Shown one piece after another: positions 1 to 5,160 of a DNA stretch of 15,208 bases; position 1 is the first letter of the stretch; every line of letters starts with the position of its first letter. The stretch is from an uncultured Aliarcobacter sp. (GTDB lineage: Bacteria; Campylobacterota; Campylobacteria; Campylobacterales; Arcobacteraceae), in assembly GCA_947629065.1 (NCBI GenBank), contig CANRCH010000029.1:1-15208 (forward strand), given 5' to 3'. The position numbers were made by a program, and so were the translations under genes. Under the pieces are notes generated by a model that was not told where the DNA came from, searched no databases, and saw only the letters and a list, made by a program, of their open reading frames with translations.

Positions 1-227
1 GTTGGCAAACTTTGTGCTTTTGATTTTGCTTCAAGCTCAATGGCTGCTTTGTTTACACTCATTTTATTTAGTAATTGGTTTAAAACTGAATTCGTATTTG
101 TAAGTAATGCCCAAAGTAAATGCACCACTTCCACTTCTTGATTTTTATTATGTAAAGCTAAATTCAATCCTGAATCAATAGCTTCTCTTAGTTGATTTGT
201 CATCTGTTCAAAAATATTATTATTCAT
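1..227 (-). CDS. clpB: ClpB disaggregase, N-terminal fragment
   Basis: This is the first 75 codons of a gene that runs off the left edge. The translation starts MNNNIFEQMTNQLREA and contains VEVVHLLWALL and VLNQLLNKM. That is the pattern of the Clp N-terminal repeat domain of ClpB, the AAA+ chaperone that works with DnaK to pull apart protein aggregates in the cytoplasm. The ATPase modules lie outside the window, so ClpB is inferred from the N-domain alone; ClpA or ClpC would be the alternatives, but this leader is ClpB-like. The ATG at 227-225 has a strong Shine-Dalgarno sequence (AAGGAG, 240-235) seven bases upstream. A consensus promoter and a CIRCE operator precede it, as expected for a heat-shock gene. 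Confidence 0.88.
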   Translation of the reverse strand, partial: MNNNIFEQMTNQLREAIDSGLNLALHNKNQEVEVVHLLWALLTNTNSVLNQLLNKMSVNKAAIELEAKSKAQSLP

Positions 228-228
228 A

Positions 229-255
229 TTAGCACTCCTTATGTTTAACTGCTAA
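229..255 (-). promoter_or_regulatory. CIRCE operator (HrcA site) of clpB
   Basis: The plus strand reads TTAGCACTC-N9-AACTGCTAA. The CIRCE consensus is TTAGCACTC-N9-GAGTGCTAA, so one arm is perfect, the other matches 7 of 9, and the spacer is exactly nine. The element begins at the predicted transcription start of clpB and includes its Shine-Dalgarno sequence. HrcA bound here would block transcription initiation. Repression by HrcA is known for CIRCE elements in general; for this gene it is inferred. Confidence 0.87.
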
Positions 256-260
256 TTGAA

Positions 261-289
261 ATTATATAACTTTAGTCAATCTTTGTCAA
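261..289 (-). promoter_or_regulatory. Consensus sigma-70 promoter of clpB
   Basis: On the minus strand, TTGACA (289-284) and TATAAT (266-261) are separated by exactly 17 bases: both hexamers are perfect consensus. The expected start is near 254, at the edge of the CIRCE element, giving a leader of about 27 nt. Confidence 0.88.
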
Positions 290-314
290 GTCTTTATAGA
301 AAACTTTTTTTAAA

Positions 315-320
315 TATAAT
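315..320 (+). promoter_or_regulatory. -10 element of rnhB promoter
   Basis: TATAAT lies 26 bases before the rnhB ATG, predicting a leader of about 20 nt that carries the AAAAAGG Shine-Dalgarno at 334-340. No good -35 hexamer is visible at the right spacing; T-rich upstream sequence with a weak -35 is common in Campylobacterota. It is back to back with the clpB promoter. Confidence 0.6.
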
Positions 321-346
321 ATCTTTTAAATATAAAAAGGTTATTT

Positions 347-898
347 ATGAATAATTTATGTGGTATTGATGAAGCTGGACGTGGTCCACTTGCAGGTCCT
401 TTAGTTTTAGCTGGTGTTATTTTAGAAAAAGATATAGATGGACTTAATGATTCAAAAAAACTTACTGAAAAAAAAAGAGAAGCTTTGTTTGATGAAATTT
501 TAAAAAACTCAAAATATCATATTGTTTTTAAAAGTGCAAAAGAGATTGATGAGTTTGGAATTAGTGCTTGTATAAAAGAGTCTATAATTGAAATTATGGA
601 AAAACTAAAAGAGTTTACAAATCTTTTTTTAATGGATGGAAACACAAGTTTTAAAATAGAAAATTTACAACATGAAATAAAAGCAGATGCAAAATATGCG
701 TGTGTTAGTGCTGCATCCATTTTAGCAAAAGTAAGTCGTGATAGATATATGATAAAAATTTCAGATGATTTTAAAGAGTATGATTTTTTTAAGCACAAAG
801 GTTACGGTACAAAAGCACATATTGAAGCTATAAAAAAATACGGAAGAAGCCAAATTCATAGAGTTTCATATAGAATTAAAGGTGTAGATAAAGAGTAA
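347..898 (+). CDS. rnhB: Ribonuclease HII
   Basis: RNase HII cuts the RNA strand of RNA-DNA hybrids and starts ribonucleotide excision repair by nicking 5' of single ribonucleotides in DNA. The 183-aa product opens with the family signature GIDEAGRGPLAGP (6-18), giving catalytic D8 and E9. The other two carboxylates are D97 in LMDGN and, by alignment from memory, D114 in KADAKY. VSAASILAKVSRD (120-132) and the KGYGTKAH segment (151-158) are also typical. It is slightly short for the family, which is usually near 190-200 residues, but both ends look complete. The ATG is supported by AAAAAGG at 334-340. It is a single gene with its own -10 box and a hairpin terminator. Confidence 0.95.
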   Translation: MNNLCGIDEAGRGPLAGPLVLAGVILEKDIDGLNDSKKLTEKKREALFDEILKNSKYHIVFKSAKEIDEFGISACIKESIIEIMEKLKEFTNLFLMDGNTSFKIENLQHEIKADAKYACVSAASILAKVSRDRYMIKISDDFKEYDFFKHKGYGTKAHIEAIKKYGRSQIHRVSYRIKGVDKE

Positions 899-917
899 AA
901 ACTCTTTATCTGTTTTT
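886..917 (+). terminator. Intrinsic terminator of rnhB at convergent junction
   Basis: AGATAAAGAGT (886-896), loop AAAA and ACTCTTTATCT (901-911) form a perfect 11-bp stem, followed by GTTTTT. The rnhB stop codon (896-898) sits at the top of the stem. The T-run overlaps the stop codon of the convergent ppk2. On the minus strand the flanking T-run is poor, so it probably works mainly for rnhB. Confidence 0.75.
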
Positions 918-1812
918 AGTCTTCCCAGTTTACTGTTCTTTTATTTCCCATTAATTCAAGCTCTTTTTCAGCAGTTATAACAATATCATTATCAACTGTA
1001 AAATCAAGTCTTGTATCTTTTCCTTCATAATCAATAGAGTTTAAAATTACTTTTATAGAGTTAAGTCTTGCTAAAAATTTACTATCACTTCGTATAATTG
1101 TCCAAGGAGAACTCTCTGTATTTGTGTTTTTTAACATATCATATTTTTTTTGAGTGAACTCTTTCCATCTGCTTTGCATTTGCATATCAATTTCACTTAG
1201 TTTCCATTGTTTAAGTGGATTTGTCTCTCTTTCAGCAAATCTTCTTGCTTGTTCTTCTTTTGAAACAGATAGATAGATTTTCAAAAAATGAAAACCATGA
1301 TCTACTAAATCTTCTTCAAATCTTTGAACACTACGCATAAAAGTTTCATACTCTTCTTGAGTACAAAATCCAAATACAGGCTCAACCATGGCTCTGTTGT
1401 ACCAAGACCTATCAAATATTACTAATTCACCACCTTTTGGAAATTGCTCAACATATCTTTGGTAATACCATTGTGTTTTTTGAACATCAGAAGGTTTTCC
1501 AAGTGCTACAACTCTATAGTGCTTCTCATTCATATATCTTGTAATTCTTCTAATTGCACCACCTTTTCCAGAGGCATCTCTTCCTTCCATTAAAATAATC
1601 ATTTTTTCATTATTTTTTTCTAGGTGATTTTGAAGTTTTATAAGTTCAACTTGATAAGGTCTTAAAATCTCATCTTTTGTTCTATACATATATTTAGAGT
1701 ATAATTCTCCAATAAAACTACCATTTGCTTCATTTAATTTTGAGTGAAATTCATCTAAAGTTAAATCAGCTTTTTTTATCAGATTTTCATCATAGTATTT
1801 CTCAAATGCCAT
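916..1812 (-). CDS. ppk2: Polyphosphate kinase 2 (PPK2 family)
   Basis: PPK2 enzymes move phosphate between inorganic polyphosphate and nucleoside diphosphates, making GTP or ATP from stored polyphosphate. The 298-aa product has the Walker A motif EGRDASGKGG (76-85), the Walker B-type motif FDRSWYNRAMVEP (133-145) and the lid segment ERETNPLKQWKLS (194-206), in the family order and at the usual length for a single-domain class I PPK2. Whether GDP or ADP is preferred cannot be read from the sequence. The ATG (1812-1810) follows a GGGG purine run at 1822-1819. The neighbouring DUF77 gene, 37 nt upstream on the same strand, may be co-transcribed, although a separate promoter is also visible. Confidence 0.93.
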   Translation of the reverse strand: MAFEKYYDENLIKKADLTLDEFHSKLNEANGSFIGELYSKYMYRTKDEILRPYQVELIKLQNHLEKNNEKMIILMEGRDASGKGGAIRRITRYMNEKHYRVVALGKPSDVQKTQWYYQRYVEQFPKGGELVIFDRSWYNRAMVEPVFGFCTQEEYETFMRSVQRFEEDLVDHGFHFLKIYLSVSKEEQARRFAERETNPLKQWKLSEIDMQMQSRWKEFTQKKYDMLKNTNTESSPWTIIRSDSKFLARLNSIKVILNSIDYEGKDTRLDFTVDNDIVITAEKELELMGNKRTVNWED

Positions 1813-1839
1813 TTATAGCCCCTTTTTTTTAATTATTTT

Positions 1840-1869
1840 ATTATAGCAACTATTTGCTAACATCTCCAA
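1840..1869 (-). promoter_or_regulatory. Probable promoter of ppk2
   Basis: On the minus strand, TTGGAG (1869-1864) and a perfect TATAAT (1845-1840) are 18 bases apart, with an expected start near 1833 and a leader of about 21 nt. The -35 lies inside the 3' end of the upstream gene. Confidence 0.55.
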
Positions 1870-2164
1870 TATGCTCTTCAACAGATTTTACTTTTGAATT
1901 TATTCTATTTTCTCCACTTGATCTAGCATCAAAATTTACACTTATATAAACTCTATTACAACCAAGCTCTTCAAGCCTTAAATAGCACTTGTTTAGTAGC
2001 TCTAAAAGCTCTTGTAAAGTTTTAGCTTCAACAATTGTATTCATTGAAGTAAGCTGATATTTGTAACCGCTATTTTTTATAATATTTAGTATTTCACTAA
2101 CCTCTTTGCTTTTACTTCCTATTTTATCTGTAGGAAACATTGCTAAACTCATTAAAACTGACAT
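1850..2164 (-). CDS. Thiamine-binding-family protein (DUF77, MTH1187/YkoF-like)
   Basis: This 104-aa protein resembles the MTH1187/DUF77 family, small ferredoxin-like-fold proteins, some of which bind thiamine. Visible hallmarks are the N-terminal strand MSVLMSLAMFPTD with the following SKEVSEIL helix, the central YQLTSMNTIVEAK (36-48), and the C-terminal LGCNRVYISVNFDARS and KVKSVEE (91-97). The length matches a single-domain member. There is no signal peptide, so it is cytoplasmic. The family's physiological role is not settled; thiamine salvage or binding is only a suggestion, and no thiamine gene is adjacent. The ATG at 2164-2162 has GGAGA at 2175-2171. Confidence 0.75.
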   Translation of the reverse strand: MSVLMSLAMFPTDKIGSKSKEVSEILNIIKNSGYKYQLTSMNTIVEAKTLQELLELLNKCYLRLEELGCNRVYISVNFDARSSGENRINSKVKSVEEHIGDVSK

Positions 2165-2181
2165 ATTTTTTCTCCAAAATC

Positions 2182-2187
2182 ATTATA
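2182..2187 (-). promoter_or_regulatory. Possible -10 element of the DUF77 gene
   Basis: A perfect TATAAT on the minus strand lies 18 bases from the start codon. It would give an unusually short leader of about 11 nt that begins at the Shine-Dalgarno, so an additional upstream start is possible. The region where its -35 should be is covered by the inverted repeat at 2199-2221. Confidence 0.4.
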
Positions 2188-2198
2188 TTTTAAAAATT

Positions 2199-2221
2199 AT
2201 TTTGATAGTATATATCAAAAT
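2199..2221. promoter_or_regulatory. Inverted repeat in divergent promoter region
   Basis: ATTTTGATA-N5-TATCAAAAT is a perfect 9-bp inverted repeat in the 75-base gap between two divergent genes. It covers the -35 region of the DUF77 gene and ends 18 bases before the ATG of the 112-aa gene. Form and position fit a dimeric repressor or activator site. No known Campylobacterota box (Fur, CIRCE, HAIR) matches. The high AT content makes chance palindromes commoner, so this is only a candidate. Confidence 0.4.
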
Positions 2222-2239
2222 TAAATAAAAAGGATTGAA

Positions 2240-2578
2240 ATGAAACTAGAGATTACTGCTGAAGTTTTATTATCGCAATTTGGATACTCAAAAAATGATT
2301 CTAGCTTAAGACAAGCAGAAAAAATAATTGAAGTTACAAAAGACTTTGATAAGTTTGCAAAACATATTTTAACTTTAAATGATCAGTTAAAAGTTTTAAA
2401 TGCATATGTGGCATTTTCAAACAAAACAGACTATTTAAAAATAAAATGCGAAAATGATAGTGAAGAGGTAATAGAAGAGTTTCACGATATTGTTTGGAAA
2501 TGGGCAACAAAATATAAAGTTGATGTTGAAAGACTTGATAAAAAGCCAATTTACTACATTATTGGTTCAACAAATTAA
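2240..2578 (+). CDS. Unrecognised 112-aa protein upstream of era
   Basis: I do not recognise this family. The product is 112 aa, soluble, without a signal peptide or membrane segment. It is rich in charged residues and reads as mixed alpha/beta: a helical N-terminal half (LRQAEKIIEVTKDFDKFAKHIL, about 23-44, with one E/K-rich helix) and a C-terminal part with IKCENDSEEVIEEFHDIVWKW-like helix and a final YYIIGS strand. The gene is clearly real: it starts at an ATG with AAGGAT a few bases upstream, uses normal codons, and its stop is 12 bases before era, so the two are almost certainly co-transcribed. A link to ribosome assembly or GTPase function is suggested only by that position. Confidence 0.7.
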   Translation: MKLEITAEVLLSQFGYSKNDSSLRQAEKIIEVTKDFDKFAKHILTLNDQLKVLNAYVAFSNKTDYLKIKCENDSEEVIEEFHDIVWKWATKYKVDVERLDKKPIYYIIGSTN

Positions 2579-2590
2579 AAAGGTAAAAAT

Positions 2591-3478
2591 ATGACAAAAT
2601 GCGGATATGTTTCAGTAATAGGTCGTCCTAATGCTGGAAAAAGTTCTCTGCTAAACTATCTTGTTGGTGAAAAACTTGCAATGGTTTCGCATAAAGCAAA
2701 TGCTACAAGAAGAAGATCAAATATAATTGTAATGCACGAAGATGATCAAATTATATTTGTAGATACTCCTGGAATTCACGAAACTGAAAAGTTATTAAAT
2801 CAATTTATGCTTGATGAAGCTTTAAAAGCTATGGGAGATTGTGATTTAATACTATTTTTGGCACCTGTTACAGATAGTTTGAAATATTATGAAGATTTTT
2901 TAGAGAAAAATAAAAAAGGTGTACAACATATTTTACTTCTTACAAAAATTGATTTTGTTTCAAATGATGAAGTTATAAAAAAACTTCAAGAGTATGAGAA
3001 ATTTAGTGATAAATATGAAGCTATTATTCCTATTTCTATTAAAAAAGCTACAAAGCCATCTACAGTTTTAGATGAGGTTGTAAAATATCTACCAGAGCAT
3101 CCATATTTGTTTGACCCAGAAATTATGACAACAGAGCATTTAAGGGATATTTATAAAGAGTTTATTAGAGAAGCTATTTTTGAAAATATTAGCGAAGAAA
3201 TACCATATGAAGCGGATGTAAAAATAGATAAAATAGAAGAAAAACCAAATGTTGATGTAATAAAAGCAACAATAATTGTACAAAAAGATAGTCAAAAAGG
3301 TATGATTATTGGAAAAGGTGCAACTGCAATTAAAAGAATAGGAAAAGCAGCACGAGCAAAAATTGAAGAGTTAAGTGGACAAAAATGTTATTTAGAACTT
3401 TTTGTAAGTGTTAAGAAAAACTGGACAAAAAATAAAGAAGCACTTAAAAATCTAGGTTATGATATAGACGCAAAATAA
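2591..3478 (+). CDS. era: GTPase Era, 30S ribosome assembly factor
   Basis: Era binds the 3' end of 16S rRNA and the small ribosomal subunit during late assembly. The 295-aa protein has the expected two-domain plan. The GTPase domain shows G1 GRPNAGKSS (11-19), a G2-region threonine at 39 (NATRRRS), G3 DTPG (58-61) and a G4 motif at 118-121 that reads TKID instead of the usual NKxD. The C-terminal KH RNA-binding domain contains QKGMIIGKGATAIKRIG (235-251) and LELFVSVKKNW near 268-278. Length matches the family. The start follows AAGG at 2580-2583 and lies 12 bases after the 112-aa gene. Confidence 0.95.
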   Translation: MTKCGYVSVIGRPNAGKSSLLNYLVGEKLAMVSHKANATRRRSNIIVMHEDDQIIFVDTPGIHETEKLLNQFMLDEALKAMGDCDLILFLAPVTDSLKYYEDFLEKNKKGVQHILLLTKIDFVSNDEVIKKLQEYEKFSDKYEAIIPISIKKATKPSTVLDEVVKYLPEHPYLFDPEIMTTEHLRDIYKEFIREAIFENISEEIPYEADVKIDKIEEKPNVDVIKATIIVQKDSQKGMIIGKGATAIKRIGKAARAKIEELSGQKCYLELFVSVKKNWTKNKEALKNLGYDIDAK

Positions 3479-3517
3479 CAAAATATAAGTAATAAATAAT
3501 ATATTTAATTACTAATT

Positions 3518-3561
3518 AAGCTACTTTAGTATAAATTCTAAAAATTTTTACTAAAGAGCTT
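3518..3561 (+). promoter_or_regulatory. Inverted repeat enclosing the RBS of the assembly-platform operon, with an internal -10 box
   Basis: The left arm AAGCTACTTTAGTA (3518-3531) and the right arm TACTAAAGAGCTT (3549-3561) pair over 13 bp with one bulged A (3523); the loop is 17 nt and could add about five inner pairs. The likely Shine-Dalgarno AAAGAG (3553-3558) is inside the right arm, and the ATG follows two bases after the stem. A -10-like TATAAA (3530-3535) overlaps the left arm. RNA from that promoter would start near 3542 and lack the left arm, leaving the RBS open, whereas read-through RNA from era could hide it. It could instead be a DNA operator. Confidence 0.5.
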
Positions 3562-3563
3562 TT

Positions 3564-4427
3564 ATGGATTTAATTTATAACTCAAAAGATATACATATTC
3601 ATAATATTGAAGTGGATGAAGAGATTGATAAAAAGAGTTTAAAAAGCTTTTTATTAAGTAATCTTGGCTTACAAAAAATCACATTAAATAAAAATCAAAA
3701 AATTATTATCACATATATAAAAGAGCTTAAAATTTATCAACTACTTATTTTTGATAAATCTATAAAATATGCAGATTTTCAGGTTTTTGAAAAATTAGAA
3801 TATATAAAAGATGATACTTTTTCATTTATTATTTTTCAAGATTTCTTATATATTTTCAAAAATCAAGAGTTTTACTATATTCAAAATTTACAAAAAGATT
3901 TAAACAAAGATGATTTTATAAATTTTTTGAAATATAGATTCTCTTTAGATGATATTTTATTAAGAAATATATCTTTTGAAGAGTTTGAGAATCTTAAAAA
4001 AGAGTATTTAAAAGAGAAAAGGAAAACAACTTTGAAGTTTTTTAACTATAAGCAAGATTTCTCTTTTTATATCTATATCTTTTATCTATTTTTATTGATT
4101 TTATGTTTAGTTTTTTATTTTTTATACTTTAAAGATGAAAAAATTAATGAAAAGCCTATCAATTATGAAGAGATAAAACAAAATTACCAATTTAAAAATA
4201 TAAATAAAGAGTTTTATACTCTTCTTTTTACAATGCAAGAACTAAATATAAAACTAGAAGAGCTTAAATATTTAGATAATAATTTAAAAATAACCATATC
4301 TTCAAAAAACAAAGATAGCATTTTAAATTTTCTAAAAAGCAAAGATTTTGTTTTTCTAAATTCTGAAATAAAATCTTATGATGAAAATCTTTTTAAGGCA
4401 CAAGCTGATGTTAAAATATCTGAATGA
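3564..4427 (+). CDS. Bitopic inner-membrane protein, PilN/GspL-like platform component
   Basis: This is a 287-aa protein with one obvious membrane segment (about 167-188, almost all F/I/L/Y), a cytoplasmic N-terminal part of about 165 residues and a periplasmic C-terminal part of about 98 residues. The periplasmic part has the sequence of motifs expected of the ferredoxin-like domain of PilN, MshI or GspL: a helix (FTMQELNIKLEELKYL), strand (NLKITISS), helix (DSILNFLKSK) and final strand. The N-terminal part could be a degenerate GspL/PilM-like actin fold, but no nucleotide-binding motif is seen. It is first in the cluster with gspE and gspF, where such proteins link the ATPase to the periplasmic machine. 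It may correspond to a Campylobacter cts membrane protein. The assignment rests on architecture and context. Base composition is extremely AT-rich. Confidence 0.6.
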   Translation: MDLIYNSKDIHIHNIEVDEEIDKKSLKSFLLSNLGLQKITLNKNQKIIITYIKELKIYQLLIFDKSIKYADFQVFEKLEYIKDDTFSFIIFQDFLYIFKNQEFYYIQNLQKDLNKDDFINFLKYRFSLDDILLRNISFEEFENLKKEYLKEKRKTTLKFFNYKQDFSFYIYIFYLFLLILCLVFYFLYFKDEKINEKPINYEEIKQNYQFKNINKEFYTLLFTMQELNIKLEELKYLDNNLKITISSKNKDSILNFLKSKDFVFLNSEIKSYDENLFKAQADVKISE

Positions 4428-5160
4428 AAAGTATATAAATAGTTCAAAAAAGATAAAAATAGAGCTTTTTATTTTGCCAATTCTTCTAGTAATATTTTAT
4501 TTTGTGATTTTTGAAGAGAATCAAAAAGATGAAAATATTGACAACAGTAAGATATTTGATTTTGAAAATAGAAAAATGAGTGAAAGTTCATTAGATATCT
4601 TTGAAAAGATTGAAAACTCATCAAAAAATAACAAAACCGAACTTCTTGAAAACAAAAATTTTGAAAATAGATTTAGTATCAAAATATCTTCAAACCTAAA
4701 AAATATTGTGGATTTTATGCAAGATTTGGAAAATTTAAATGCATTTTCCTCTATAAAAAGAGTGCATTTAAAAAAAGAAAATGATAAATATTTATCAAAT
4801 ATTGAAATCTCATTTGATAAATTTCATATTAAAAAACAAGAAGAGTTTATAAATAATCTTTTAGATGAAAAAGAAGAAGATATTATAGAAACAGTTGAAA
4901 ATATAGATGAAGATTTGGAAGATAAAACAGATATAGATGTAGAAGATAATTTAGAAAATAGTGCTAATATAAAAGATTTTAAATTAAATGCAGTTATAGG
5001 AAAAAATGCTTTTATAAATGGAAAATGGTTAAAAATAGGGGATTTTTTAGATAAATATAAATTAACTAAAATTGATAAAAACTTTGTAATTTTAGAAAAA
5101 GATAACAATAAAATAAAAGTGGAGTTTTCTTATGCAAAATCTATTAAAACTAAAAATTGA
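4408..5160 (+). CDS. Bitopic protein with PilO-like and PilP/GspC-like regions
   Basis: The 250-aa product has a short cytoplasmic start, a membrane segment at about 19-35, and a periplasmic remainder. Residues 88-136 (FSIKISSNLKNIVDFMQ onward) read as a PilO/GspM-like ferredoxin fold. Residues 150-187 are a strongly acidic linker. Residues 189-243, starting FKLNAVIGKNAFINGKW and continuing with LKIGDFLDKY, look like the small beta domain shared by PilP, MshK and GspC, which contacts the secretin. This would be a PilO-PilP fusion bridging platform and outer-membrane channel. I chose ATG 4408 because TTAAGG stands 9-10 bases upstream; the ATGs at 4378 and 4381 have no Shine-Dalgarno. It overlaps the previous gene by 20 bases and gspE by 29. 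The function is inferred. Confidence 0.6.
   Translation: MLKYLNEKYINSSKKIKIELFILPILLVIFYFVIFEENQKDENIDNSKIFDFENRKMSESSLDIFEKIENSSKNNKTELLENKNFENRFSIKISSNLKNIVDFMQDLENLNAFSSIKRVHLKKENDKYLSNIEISFDKFHIKKQEEFINNLLDEKEEDIIETVENIDEDLEDKTDIDVEDNLENSANIKDFKLNAVIGKNAFINGKWLKIGDFLDKYKLTKIDKNFVILEKDNNKIKVEFSYAKSIKTKN

Noticed and set aside
274..290. TTGAC-AAAGA-TTGAC direct repeat upstream of clpB as an HspR (HAIR) site
   Set aside because: HAIR is an inverted repeat of CTTGAGT/ACTCAAG type; this is a short direct repeat including the -35 hexamer and fits neither the arms nor the spacing.
1850..2164. Functional link between the DUF77 thiamine-binding protein and the NMT1/THI5-like protein at the right end
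   Set aside because: The two genes are over 12 kb apart, lie on opposite strands, and neither has a visible TPP riboswitch or thiamine gene beside it.
4424..4438. ATGA overlap at the end of the PilN-like gene as a start for the next gene
   Set aside because: Translation from ATG 4424 hits a stop after four codons and is in the wrong frame; 4408 with TTAAGG upstream is the better start.
4824..5108. Minus-strand open frame of 94 codons inside the PilO/PilP-like gene
   Set aside because: Serine/phenylalanine/isoleucine-rich shadow of an AT-rich acidic coding region, with no Shine-Dalgarno or family resemblance. The same holds for minus-strand frames at 517-798, 2334-2549, 5620-5949, 6357-6617, 6693-7013, 12584-12766 and 14646-14858.
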